Positions 9,119 to 16,361 of a stretch of DNA of 45,741 nucleotides are shown one piece after another. The stretch lies in NCBI GenBank assembly GCA_001802125.1, contig MGZK01000024.1, positions 16,023-61,763 on the forward strand. Direction: 5' to 3'. The notes under the pieces are model-generated. The model was not told where the DNA came from. It searched no databases and saw nothing but the letters and a program-made list of their open reading frames with translations. The number at the start of each line of letters is the position of its first letter. Position 1 is the first letter of the stretch. The translations under genes were made by a program, and so were the position numbers. The DNA comes from Geobacteraceae bacterium GWC2_55_20 (GTDB taxonomy: Bacteria; Desulfobacterota; Desulfuromonadia; Geobacterales; Pseudopelobacteraceae).

Positions 9119-9577
9119 ATGCAGGACGGTTTTGAAAAACGGGTCACAATATTGATAGCTGAAGACGACGATGGCCATGCTGAATTGATAGAGGAGAATC
9201 TGAGGGATTCCGGGCTGAAAAATGAGATTATCCGCTTCAGGGATGGTCAGGAAGTGCTGGATTTCATGTTTGATGGCCCTTCCGGGAAGGCTCCCCGCCG
9301 TTTGCATGGCGGCGCTTATATGCTGCTGCTGGATATCCGCATGCCCAAGGTGAGTGGTGTTGATGTATTGCGGCAATTGAAGCAGGACCCTGAGCTCAAG
9401 TCGATGCCGGTGATCATGTTGACAACCACCGATGATCCGCGTGAAATCCAGAACTGCTACGCCTTGGGGTGTAGCTGCTATGTTACCAAGCCGATCGATT
9501 ATCAGAAGTTTTCCGAGATGTTGATCCGGCTCGGACTTTTTTTACTCGTGGTTCAGGTGCCTTCCATTGAAATTTAA
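9119..9577 (+). CDS. Single-domain response regulator (Rcp1-type)
   Basis: This 152-residue protein consists only of a receiver domain. The acidic pocket is AEDDD (residues 15-18), the phosphoacceptor is Asp72 in LLLDIRMPK, the switch Thr is in MLTTTD (about 102-103), and the conserved Lys is 124 in VTKPID. The insert between beta-2 and beta-3 (FDGPSGKAPRRLHGG) is typical of Rcp1-like regulators that pair with PAS or phytochrome kinases. There is no output domain, so it probably acts by protein contact or phosphorelay. It starts 98 bases after the kinase stop with AAGGAAGG upstream. The C-terminus ends LLVVQVPSIEI, slightly longer than the receiver fold. Confidence 0.9.
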   Translation: MQDGFEKRVTILIAEDDDGHAELIEENLRDSGLKNEIIRFRDGQEVLDFMFDGPSGKAPRRLHGGAYMLLLDIRMPKVSGVDVLRQLKQDPELKSMPVIMLTTTDDPREIQNCYALGCSCYVTKPIDYQKFSEMLIRLGLFLLVVQVPSIEI

Positions 9578-9685
9578 GCCGGGTGTTGAGGAAATTGTAA
9601 GTGTGTGCATTGGTATGACAACTATTTAATTGCCCTAAATATTTTTTATGGCAAAAATTGGCTTGCATTTTGTATAGCAATTGTG

Positions 9686-9713
9686 TAGACAAACAAAAAT
9701 AACGCTGTATAAA
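9686..9713 (+). promoter_or_regulatory. Sigma-70-like promoter of the hdr-flx operon
   Basis: TAGACA (9686-9691) and TATAAA (9708-9713) are 16 bases apart, with five of six matches to consensus in each box. This puts the transcription start near 9720, about 120 bases before hdrC. The motif TTWATCTAC occurs at 9738-9746 and 9769-9777, with a related inverse copy over the -35 box; see findings. Confidence 0.6.
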
Positions 9714-9840
9714 TACAGGCGCGTTGCTAATGTGGAGTTAATCTACACGGATGCTGCAGGGTGTGGAATTTATCTACGTTTCTCCCCTGTCTCCCCGGTT
9801 TTGTATGATTAAATTTTAGTCCGGGTAAAAAGGTGTTTTT

Positions 9841-10425
9841 GTGAAAAAGAAAAAAATGATCATATCCCAGTCCACGATGGACGTGGACTTTGTGCGCAAG
9901 GTGGAGGCATTGTCGGGCACATCGGTGCGACGTTGTTTCCAGTGCGGCAAATGCTCCGCCGGTTGCCCCATGGCGACCTTCATGGAGCATCCACCCAATC
10001 GCGTGGTACGCCTGTTGCAACTTGGTCAATGGCAGCGCATCCTTGCCGGCCGTTCGATCTGGTACTGCGCCTCGTGCGAGACCTGCTCGACGCGCTGTCC
10101 CAACAAGGTGCATCTGGCTTCGATCATGGACGCGCTACGCAAACTTTCCTGGGACGCCGAAGGCCCCTCCAAGGAGAGCTACGTCCAGCTGGCCAACAAG
10201 CTCTTTCTGCAGAACATCCGCACCTACGGCCGTCAGTACGAAATGCGCCTGGCGGCGGTCTTCAACGTTAAATCCGGCCAGTTTCTTAAAGACCTGATGT
10301 TGGGGCCAAAACTGATCTCCAAAGGCAAGCTGAAGATGTTCCACAGCAAAAACAAAAACCTGCCCGAAATCGAAAAGATATTCACCCGTATCGAAGAGAT
10401 GCGCAAAAAAGGCGAAGCGCTGTGA
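9841..10425 (+). CDS. hdrC: HdrC-like heterodisulfide reductase iron-sulfur subunit
   Basis: This 194-residue cytoplasmic protein carries two four-Cys motifs for [4Fe-4S] clusters: C32, C35, C38, C42 (CFQCGKCSAGCP) and C76, C79, C82, C86 (CASCETCSTRCP). This is the HdrC layout, in which the subunit passes electrons from HdrA to the catalytic HdrB. The C-terminal third is helical and basic. The start is GTG at 9841 with AAGGTG 6 bases upstream. It is the first gene of the hdr-flx operon. No membrane helix is seen, so this is the soluble HdrABC type and not the HdrDE type. Confidence 0.9.
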   Translation: MKKKKMIISQSTMDVDFVRKVEALSGTSVRRCFQCGKCSAGCPMATFMEHPPNRVVRLLQLGQWQRILAGRSIWYCASCETCSTRCPNKVHLASIMDALRKLSWDAEGPSKESYVQLANKLFLQNIRTYGRQYEMRLAAVFNVKSGQFLKDLMLGPKLISKGKLKMFHSKNKNLPEIEKIFTRIEEMRKKGEAL

Positions 10426-10440
10426 AAATCAGTTTTCAGA

Positions 10441-10510
10441 GTTTGTAGAGTCTTTGGAGTTTGTAGAGTTTAAATCTATGAAATCTACGAACTCCATGAA
10501 CTCTACGAAC
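10441..10510. repeat. 30-bp inverted repeat (10-base loop) between hdrC and hdrB
   Basis: The left arm is 10441-10470, the loop 10471-10480 and the right arm 10481-10510. 24 of 30 positions pair by Watson-Crick rules and several of the rest would be G-U pairs in RNA. Each arm itself contains two copies of a GTTYGTAGAGT-type unit. It starts 15 bases after the hdrC stop and ends 30 bases before the hdrB start. Confidence 0.85.
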
Positions 10511-10540
10511 GCCATGAACCCAAAAAAGGCCATATATAAC

Positions 10541-11422
10541 ATGAACGAAACCCTTAAATACTCCTACTACCCCGGTTGTTCCCTGCACGCCTCGGCCGGT
10601 GAATACGACCTGTCCACTCGTGAGCTGTTCAAGCAGCTTTCGATCGGTCTGACCGAAGTTCCGGACTGGTTCTGCTGTGGCGCCACTCCGGCCCACAACG
10701 TGGATGAACTGCTGTCGCTGTCTTTGTGCGCCAAGAACCTGGAAATGGCGGAACAGGTCGAAGGGGATCTGGCGGTGGCCTGCGCCGCCTGCTTCTCGCG
10801 GCTCAAGACCACCCAGCACGTCCTGGCCGAAAGTGACGTCAAGCGCAAACAGGTTGAAAAAGCGATCGACGCTCCCCTGAAACTGGACGGCAAGGTCAAG
10901 CACCTGCTGGAGATCCTGGCGCGGGATCTGGGGCTGGAGCGGCTGGCCGCTTCCGTTAAGAAACCGCTGTCCGGCTTGAAGGTGGCCTGCTACTACGGCT
11001 GCCTGCTGACCCGTCCGCCAGACGTAACCAACCTGGACTGCGTCGAAGCGCCCACGATCATGGAAGACGTGCTCAAAGCGGTTGGCGCTGAAACCGTGGC
11101 CTGGAGTCACCGCATGGAATGCTGCGGCGCCAACTTCACCCTCTCGCGACCGGGCGTCGTGATCCAGTTGACCAACGCCATCCTGGAATCGGCCAAGGAG
11201 GCCGGCGCCGACTGCGTCATGGTCGCTTGCCCCCTGTGCCATGGCAACCTGGATATCCGCCAGAAAGAGATCGAAGGGGTCTACAGCGTAAACTACGGCC
11301 TGCCGGTCTTCTACATCACGCAACTGGTCGGCCTGGCCTGCGGGCTCACCGCAGACAAACTGGGACTGGGCGCGCTGATCGTCAACCCCATGCCGCTGTT
11401 GAAGGAAAAACAACTACTGTAG
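10541..11422 (+). CDS. hdrB: HdrB-like heterodisulfide reductase catalytic subunit
   Basis: This 293-residue protein has two CCG domains, which hold the noncubane [4Fe-4S] clusters that reduce disulfides in HdrB. Domain 1 uses C13, C45-C46, C81 and C84; domain 2 uses C154, C194-C195, C230 and C233. Both fit the C-x(31-39)-CCG-x(33)-CxxC pattern. I chose ATG 10541 (MNETLKYSYYPGCS), since HdrB proteins normally begin just before YYPGC. The frame stays open upstream to 10454, but that part is the translated hairpin repeat (Met/Asn/Ser-rich) and is unlikely to be coding. The physiological disulfide is unknown; methanogen CoM-S-S-CoB is not expected here, and a DsrC-like or other thiol protein is possible. 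Confidence 0.92.
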   Translation: MNETLKYSYYPGCSLHASAGEYDLSTRELFKQLSIGLTEVPDWFCCGATPAHNVDELLSLSLCAKNLEMAEQVEGDLAVACAACFSRLKTTQHVLAESDVKRKQVEKAIDAPLKLDGKVKHLLEILARDLGLERLAASVKKPLSGLKVACYYGCLLTRPPDVTNLDCVEAPTIMEDVLKAVGAETVAWSHRMECCGANFTLSRPGVVIQLTNAILESAKEAGADCVMVACPLCHGNLDIRQKEIEGVYSVNYGLPVFYITQLVGLACGLTADKLGLGALIVNPMPLLKEKQLL

Positions 11423-11503
11423 GGGCGATCCTCGTGATCGCCCTCGTGTGATCGTCCCTGCTGCAATCCGCGAAAAAAGGGCACCCGCAAGGGGTGCCCC
11501 TAC
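11419..11503. repeat. 85-bp short repeat with GTAGGGGC terminal inverted ends between hdrB and hdrA
   Basis: It is bounded by GTAGGGGC (11419-11426) and GCCCCTAC (11496-11503). Inside are two perfect hairpins: GGCGATC/GATCGCC (11424-11442) and GGGCACCC/GGGTGCCC (11479-11499). The left end provides the hdrB stop codon. The right end stops 2 bases before the AAGGA that serves hdrA. Repeats of this GTAGGGGC...GCCCCTAC style are widespread in bacterial intergenic DNA. Confidence 0.8.
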
Positions 11504-11514
11504 AAGGAAACAGA

Positions 11515-13512
11515 ATGTCAAGAATAGGCGTATTTGTCTGCCACTGCGGCGAGAACATATCCAGAACCGTCGATGTTGAACGGGTAGCGGCCCAGGTCGG
11601 GAAAATGCCCGGCGTGGCCTTTGCCACCGACTATAAATACATGTGCTCGGACCCCGGTCAGACCCTTTTGAAGAAAACCATCCAGGAACAGAAGCTCTCG
11701 CACGTGGTCGTTGCGGCCTGTTCGCCGCGTATGCACGAAAAAACCTTCCGCAAAGCGGTTGAAGCGGCCGGCCTGAACCCCTACCTGTGCGAAATGGCCA
11801 ACATCCGCGAACACTGTTCCTGGGTGCATGAGGACAAGCAGGAAGCCACCGCCAAGGCGATCGAAATCGTCGGCATGCTGGTGGAGCGGGTCAAGAAGAA
11901 CCGCGTCCTGCCTACCATCACGGTTCCGGTCACCAAGAGGTCGCTGGTTATCGGCGGCGGCATCGCCGGCATCCAGGCCGCACTGGACATAGCCGACGCC
12001 GGCCATCATGTGGTGCTGGTGGAGCGCGACCCCTCGATCGGCGGTCACATGGCCCAACTCTCCGAGACCTTTCCCACGCTGGACTGCTCCCAGTGCATCA
12101 TGACCCCCAAGATGGTGGACGTGGCCAACCACCCCAACATCACGCTCTACAGCTACTCGGAAATCGAGCAGGTGGACGGCTATATCGGCAACTTCCAGGT
12201 CACGATCCGCAGAAAAGCCCGTTCTGTGGATGAGGATAAATGCACCGGTTGCGGCGTCTGCATGGAAAAATGCCCGGTCAAGAAGATTCCCAACAAATTC
12301 GATTGCAACCTGGGAATGCGCCCTGCCATCTACGTGCCCTTTCCCCAGGCGGTGCCCAACACTCCGGTCATAGACCGGGACAACTGCATCAAATTCAAAA
12401 CCGGCAAATGCGGCCTGTGCCAGAAAGTCTGCGGCCCCGGCGCGGTGGATTACGAACAGGAAGACCGGCTGGTCGTTGAACCGGTCGGCGCGATCGTGGT
12501 TGCCACCGGTTTCGACCTGTACACCATTGACGAAAAGCCGAAAGGCTCGATGATCAAGGGCTACGGCGAATTCGGCCACGGCAAGATTCCGGACGTGATC
12601 GACGGCATGACCTTCGAGCGCTTGGCTTCGGCCTCCGGCCCCACCGGTGGCAAGATCCTGCGCCCCTCCGACGGCAAGGAGCCGAAACAGATAGTCTTCA
12701 TCCAATGCATCGGCTCGCGGGCCAGGGAGAAGGGCATCTCCTACTGCTCCAAGGTCTGCTGCATGTACACCGCCAAGCACACCATGCTCTATCACCACAA
12801 GGTGCATGACGGCCAGGCCTACGTCTTTTTCATGGACGCCAGAACCCCGGGCAAGGCCTACGACGAATTCTGGCGCAGATCGATCGAAGAGGAAGAGGCG
12901 GTCTACATCAGGGGCATGGTCTCGCGGCTCTACCAGAAGGGGGACAAGATCGTGGTCATGGGCAGTGATATCGCCGTCGGCGTCCAGGTCGAGATCGAAG
13001 CCGACATGGTCGTGCTGGCCACCGCGATTCAGCCCCGCACGGGAGCCGACAGCCTGGCGCAGAAACTGGGCATCTCCTACGACAAATACAACTTCTACTC
13101 CGAAGCCCACGCCAAGCTGCGTCCGGTGGAATGCGCCACGGCCGGCATTTACCTGGTCGGCGCCTGCCAGGGTCCCAAGGATATCCCTGACACCGTCTCC
13201 CAGGCATCCGCCGCAGCGGCCAAGGTGATGACGCTCTTTGCCAAGGACAAGCTGGAGCGTGAACCGATCGTGGCCAGGGTCAAGGAAGCCGGCTGCGTCG
13301 GCTGCTTCGCCTGCAAAAAGGTCTGCGCCTACGGCGCAGTGGAGGAAAAGGAGATCCGTGACCGCCAGGGCAACCTGATCAAGGTGGTGGCCTACGTCAA
13401 CCCCGGCGTCTGCGGCGGCTGCGGCACCTGCCAGGCCACCTGCCCGTCCAAGAGCGTGGAGCTGGATGGATATACTGATGAGCAAATAGTTGCAATGATT
13501 GAGGCACTGTAA
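11515..13512 (+). CDS. hdrA: HdrA-like flavin- and iron-sulfur-containing bifurcating subunit
   Basis: This 665-residue protein is the FAD core of soluble heterodisulfide reductases and the presumed site of electron bifurcation. The N-terminal domain has VFVCHCG (Cys 9, 11) with Cys44 and Cys69. The FAD-binding loop is VIGGGIAGIQAALDIA (145-160). The HdrA-specific motif LDCSQCIMTPKM is at 189-200. Ferredoxin motifs are CTGCGVCMEKCP (243-254), C291...CGLCQKVC (299-306), CVGCFACKKVC (594-604) and CGGCGTCQATC (633-643), so several [4Fe-4S] clusters are expected. The start is ATG 11515 with AAGGA 7 bases before it; the 7-codon upstream extension would be read from the 85-bp repeat. It is complete and contains Cys where some relatives have selenocysteine. 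Confidence 0.93.
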   Translation: MSRIGVFVCHCGENISRTVDVERVAAQVGKMPGVAFATDYKYMCSDPGQTLLKKTIQEQKLSHVVVAACSPRMHEKTFRKAVEAAGLNPYLCEMANIREHCSWVHEDKQEATAKAIEIVGMLVERVKKNRVLPTITVPVTKRSLVIGGGIAGIQAALDIADAGHHVVLVERDPSIGGHMAQLSETFPTLDCSQCIMTPKMVDVANHPNITLYSYSEIEQVDGYIGNFQVTIRRKARSVDEDKCTGCGVCMEKCPVKKIPNKFDCNLGMRPAIYVPFPQAVPNTPVIDRDNCIKFKTGKCGLCQKVCGPGAVDYEQEDRLVVEPVGAIVVATGFDLYTIDEKPKGSMIKGYGEFGHGKIPDVIDGMTFERLASASGPTGGKILRPSDGKEPKQIVFIQCIGSRAREKGISYCSKVCCMYTAKHTMLYHHKVHDGQAYVFFMDARTPGKAYDEFWRRSIEEEEAVYIRGMVSRLYQKGDKIVVMGSDIAVGVQVEIEADMVVLATAIQPRTGADSLAQKLGISYDKYNFYSEAHAKLRPVECATAGIYLVGACQGPKDIPDTVSQASAAAAKVMTLFAKDKLEREPIVARVKEAGCVGCFACKKVCAYGAVEEKEIRDRQGNLIKVVAYVNPGVCGGCGTCQATCPSKSVELDGYTDEQIVAMIEAL

Positions 13513-13518
13513 AAATAA

Positions 13519-13540
13519 GATCGGACCGATCGGTCTGATC
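13519..13540. repeat. 22-bp near-perfect palindrome between hdrA and the MvhD-like gene
   Basis: The left arm reads GATCGGACCGA; 20 of 22 bases are self-complementary around 13529/13530. It lies 6 bases after the hdrA stop and directly before the AAGGA ribosome binding site (13541-13545) of the next gene. Confidence 0.6.
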
Positions 13541-13552
13541 AAGGAAATTACC

Positions 13553-14053
13553 ATGCACCCTGAAAAACTCAAACACGACTTTGAACCGAAAATCATCGCC
13601 TTCGTCTGCACCTGGTGCACCTACGCCGGGGCTGACCTGGCCGGCACCAGCCGTATGCAGTACCCGGCCAACGTGCGGGTCCTCAAATTTCCCTGCACCG
13701 GCCGCATCGACCCGGTCTTCATTTTGAAAGCCTTCCAGCAGGGCGCTGACGGCGTACTGGTTTCCGGCTGCCATCCCGGCGACTGCCACTATATCGCCGG
13801 CAACTTCCACGCCCGCCGCCGCTTCGCTGCCTTCCGGAAACTACTGGAATTCGTCGGCGTAGACCTGGAACGGCTGCAGTTCTCCTGGGTCTCGGCCGCC
13901 GAAGGTGGCAAGTGGGTGGAAGTGGTCACCGACCTGACCGAAAAGGTTCGCAACATGGGACCGATGACTGAATTCAAGGAACTGGCCCTGGAAGAACAGT
14001 GGTCCGGAACCATCGACACACCGGAACTGAAAGAAGCGTACAACGCAATCTAA
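13553..14053 (+). CDS. MvhD/FlxD-like [2Fe-2S] electron-transfer subunit
   Basis: This 166-residue protein belongs to the MvhD (methyl-viologen hydrogenase delta subunit) family, which joins HdrA to its electron donor. The cysteines of the family are present at 19, 22, 48, 73 and 78, in FVCTWC, FPCTGRIDP and SGCHPGDCHYIAGN. It begins at ATG 13553 with AAGGA 7 bases upstream, and it follows hdrA after a 22-bp palindrome. In FlxABCD-HdrABC systems the FlxD subunit is of this type. Some Geobacter relatives (BamF) are selenoproteins; here every family Cys is encoded by a Cys codon and no in-frame TGA is seen. Confidence 0.9.
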   Translation: MHPEKLKHDFEPKIIAFVCTWCTYAGADLAGTSRMQYPANVRVLKFPCTGRIDPVFILKAFQQGADGVLVSGCHPGDCHYIAGNFHARRRFAAFRKLLEFVGVDLERLQFSWVSAAEGGKWVEVVTDLTEKVRNMGPMTEFKELALEEQWSGTIDTPELKEAYNAI

Positions 14054-14063
14054 AAAGGTTTTT

Positions 14064-14984
14064 ATGACTCAAACAATCGACACAACCATCTACGCCGCCG
14101 TCAGCGAAGCCATCCAGGCAGAAGCCAAACGCATCCTCACCGCCGGGGAGGTTACGGCCGTCGTTGGCTACGCCGCCGCCCGCCGCAAAGGCTCGGCCCA
14201 GCCGATCGTTATCACCAGCGCCGTTGATGCGCAAAAGCTGATTTTTACCCCGGCCTGCGTCAACAACCTGGCGGTTTACCTGACCAAGGCCAAGAAAGAG
14301 ATCCCCAAGAGTGGCCGGATCGGCATCGTTGTCAAGGGCTGCGACCTTAAGGCTCTGGTGGGGCTGATGGGCGAATCCCAGTTGAAGCGGGAGCAGCTTT
14401 ACCTGATCGGAGTTCCCTGCGCCGGGGTGCTGGCCTCCACGATCCAGCCCGACACCGGTCTGACATCTGACAGCATCGCACCCAAATGCCTTGAATGCGA
14501 TGCCCACCTGCCGCAGGGGTGCGACTTTGTGCCGACCCAGACTCCGGTGTCACCCGAACTGGAAAAGAAATACGCCGCCGAAATCGCCCGCCTGGAAGCG
14601 CTGACGCCCCAAGAACGCTGGGCCTACTGGAAAGAGCAGTTCAGCAAATGCATCAAATGCTACGCCTGCCGCCAGGTCTGCCCGTTCTGCTTCTGCGAGC
14701 AGTGCCTCTGCGATCGCAACAAGCCGCAGATGGTCGATACCACCCCGCGCCCGGCCGGCAACACCGCCTGGCACATCGTTCGGGCCATGCACCTGGCCGG
14801 CAGATGCGCGGGTTGTGCCGAATGCGAGCGGGTCTGCCCGATGGATATCCCGCTGAACCTCCTGAACCGCAAGATGGCCAAGGAACTGAAGGAGCTGTAC
14901 GACTACGAGGCCGGCTTCCAGGTCAATGACAAGGGGCCGCTCAACAGCTACACCGAGAAGGACGACCAGAGCTTTATAAAATAA
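14064..14984 (+). CDS. FrhB/FdhB-like iron-sulfur subunit with additional 4Fe-4S motifs (FlxB/C-type)
   Basis: This 306-residue protein has an N-terminal domain resembling the FrhB/FdhB family (IGIVVKGCDLKALVGLMGE then LYLIGVPCAGVL, residues 86-123), with KCLECDAHLPQGC at 141-153. It is followed by Cys-rich motifs: C196, C199, C202, C206 (CIKCYACRQVCP), a dense run C209, C211, C214, C216, and C248, C251, C254, C258 (CAGCAECERVCP). At least two [4Fe-4S] clusters are expected. It starts 10 bases after the MvhD-like stop, the only tight junction in this operon. By position it matches one of the FlxB/FlxC iron-sulfur subunits, but I cannot say which. Its role is probably to wire electrons from the FAD/NAD subunit to MvhD/HdrA. 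Confidence 0.8.
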   Translation: MTQTIDTTIYAAVSEAIQAEAKRILTAGEVTAVVGYAAARRKGSAQPIVITSAVDAQKLIFTPACVNNLAVYLTKAKKEIPKSGRIGIVVKGCDLKALVGLMGESQLKREQLYLIGVPCAGVLASTIQPDTGLTSDSIAPKCLECDAHLPQGCDFVPTQTPVSPELEKKYAAEIARLEALTPQERWAYWKEQFSKCIKCYACRQVCPFCFCEQCLCDRNKPQMVDTTPRPAGNTAWHIVRAMHLAGRCAGCAECERVCPMDIPLNLLNRKMAKELKELYDYEAGFQVNDKGPLNSYTEKDDQSFIK

Positions 14985-14990
14985 AGGCAT

Positions 14991-15175
14991 TTGCCACGGA
15001 GGACACAGAGGTCACAGAGAAATTCAAAGACTTAAAAAACGATGGGAAAAACAGAAGGCTGTAAAGGCCTGACAAAAAAGTATTTGCCTTTGGTTTTAAC
15101 CCCAAAAGAATTTAAGTTTTTGTTTTTTTCAAAAGTTTTTGTTTCCTCTGTGCTCTCTGTGCTCTCTGTGGCTAA
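14991..15175. mobile_element. MITE-like element copy 1, CACAGAG-type terminal inverted repeats
   Basis: It is a 185-bp non-coding element. The left end (TTGCCACGGAGGACACAGAG...) and right end (...CTCTCTGTGGCTAA) form imperfect inverted repeats of about 30 bp built from CACAGAG units. The interior is A/T-rich with no credible gene. TAAAGG occurs immediately outside both ends (14982-14987 and 15176-15181), like a target duplication. It is related to the copy at 16206. Confidence 0.75.
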
Positions 15176-15188
15176 TAAAGGTTTTAGA

Positions 15189-16193
15189 ATGCAAAAATAC
15201 ATCACCGAACAAAACCTGAACACCCTGCTGGACAAACTGATCGCCGAAGGTAAACGTGTGGTTGCCCCGCGTATGAACGCCGGCACTCCGCTCTACGAAC
15301 CGCTCAAGAACTCCGGCGAAATTATCATCGACCAGCTGCCGCGCAGATCCGGCAAGGAAGCCTTCTTCCCGCTGTGCGAGGACATCATGTCCTACACAAA
15401 GGAAGGGCAGAAGGTCGAGCTCAAGGACATCGATCCGTCTCGCTTCCCGGAAACCGTGCTGGTGGGGGTGCGTCCCTGCGACGCCGCAGCGATACCGGTG
15501 CTGGATGCGGTCTTTTCCTGGGATTACAAGGACGAATTTTTCCTGGAGCGCAGAAAAAAGACCACCATCGTCGGGCTGGCCTGCACGAAAGCCGACGACG
15601 CCTGCTTCTGCACCGCGGTGGGGCTCTCGCCGTCCGACACCAAGGGGAGCGACCTGTTCCTGACCCCGCTGGAGGGGGGAGGGTACGCCTGCGAAACTTT
15701 CAGCGACAAGGGCGAAACACTGATCAACAGCCACGCCGGCCTCTTCAGCGAACCGAACAACGCAAAAACAGTTGCGCTGGCCGAACCGGGGACCGAAGCC
15801 TTCGACCTGCAAAAGGTCAAGGCGTGGCTGGACGAACACTTCGAAGACCCGGCCTGGGATTCCATCGCCACCCGCTGCGTCGGTTGCGGCGCCTGCGCCT
15901 TTGTCTGCCCCGCCTGCCACTGCTTCGACATCGTCGACGAAGGGACCGAGAAGAGCGGCAAGCGCAGGAAGAACTGGGATGCCTGCGGCTTCTGGAAATT
16001 CACGCACCACGCCTCGGGGCACAACCCCCGCGACCAGCAGCCCAAGCGTTACCGTAACCGCATCATGCACAAGTTCAAATACTACGACGACAAATTCGGG
16101 CAGACGCTCTGCACCGGTTGCGGCCGATGCATAAGGCTCTGTCCGGTCGGGATCGACATCGCGGCAATCGTGGAAGAGATCAGCAAAAAATAA
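15189..16193 (+). CDS. 4Fe-4S dicluster subunit, AsrA/HydB-like (FlxB/C-type)
   Basis: This 334-residue protein resembles the anaerobic sulfite reductase A / sulfhydrogenase beta-type family. An N-terminal domain of about 220 residues includes TVLVGVRPCDAAAIPVLDAVF and TTIVGLACTKADDACFCTAVG. Two ferredoxin motifs follow: CVGCGACAFVCPACHC (230-245) and CTGCGRCIRLCP (308-319). I chose ATG 15189 (AAAGG 7 bases before it); the frame is open back to 15042, but that part lies inside the MITE-like element and is Lys/Phe-rich. In AsrAB-like pairs this subunit receives electrons from the FAD/NAD subunit, here encoded next at 16362. It is predicted to be part of the same Flx module. Confidence 0.82.
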   Translation: MQKYITEQNLNTLLDKLIAEGKRVVAPRMNAGTPLYEPLKNSGEIIIDQLPRRSGKEAFFPLCEDIMSYTKEGQKVELKDIDPSRFPETVLVGVRPCDAAAIPVLDAVFSWDYKDEFFLERRKKTTIVGLACTKADDACFCTAVGLSPSDTKGSDLFLTPLEGGGYACETFSDKGETLINSHAGLFSEPNNAKTVALAEPGTEAFDLQKVKAWLDEHFEDPAWDSIATRCVGCGACAFVCPACHCFDIVDEGTEKSGKRRKNWDACGFWKFTHHASGHNPRDQQPKRYRNRIMHKFKYYDDKFGQTLCTGCGRCIRLCPVGIDIAAIVEEISKK

Positions 16194-16205
16194 AGAATAA
16201 ATATC

Positions 16206-16345
16206 TGCCACAGAGGACACTGAGTTCACAGAGAAATTCAAAGGCAAAAACAGGGGAATGGCAGAAAGCTTTAAGTATTAACCCCAATAGGTTTAGTTTT
16301 TGCTTTTCTCAAGCGGTTTTGGTTTCCTCTGTGTCCTCTGTGGCA
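16206..16345. mobile_element. MITE-like element copy 2, CACAGAG-type terminal inverted repeats
   Basis: It is a 140-bp non-coding element with ends TGCCACAGAGGACAC and GTGTCCTCTGTGGCA, perfectly complementary over 15 bases and less so further in. Its interior shares blocks with copy 1 (CACAGAGAAATTCAAAG, TTAACCCCAA and AGTTTTTG near the right arm), so the two belong to one family. It starts 12 bases after the previous stop; AAAGG for the next gene begins 2 bases after its end. Confidence 0.75.
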
Positions 16346-16361
16346 AAAAAGGTCTTAACTA

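Noticed and set aside
9661-9676. A possible sigma-54 site (TGGCTTG then TTGT) upstream of hdrC
   Set aside because: The invariant -12 GC is missing and a better sigma-70 pair lies just downstream.
10454-10540. N-terminal extension of hdrB
   Set aside because: It translates the hairpin repeat (Met/Asn/Ser/Lys repeats); the family begins at YYPGC, close after ATG 10541.
11518-13620. A 700-codon open frame on the minus strand opposite hdrA
   Set aside because: It is a mirror of the GC-rich hdrA codons, has low-complexity composition (Gly/His/Asp/Val), no domain, and hdrA is clearly the real gene.
13553-14053. Selenocysteine version of the MvhD-like protein, suggested by nearby selA and known Sec-containing relatives
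   Set aside because: All family cysteines are TGC/TGT codons and no in-frame TGA precedes the stop.
15042-15188. 49-residue N-terminal extension of the AsrA-like gene
   Set aside because: It lies within MITE-like copy 1 and has composition typical of translated A/T-rich repeat; AAAGG before ATG 15189 supports the shorter form.
14991-16345. CRISPR array, suggested by repeated CACAGAG units
   Set aside because: The units are not regularly spaced, form inverted repeats at element ends, and there are no spacers or cas genes.
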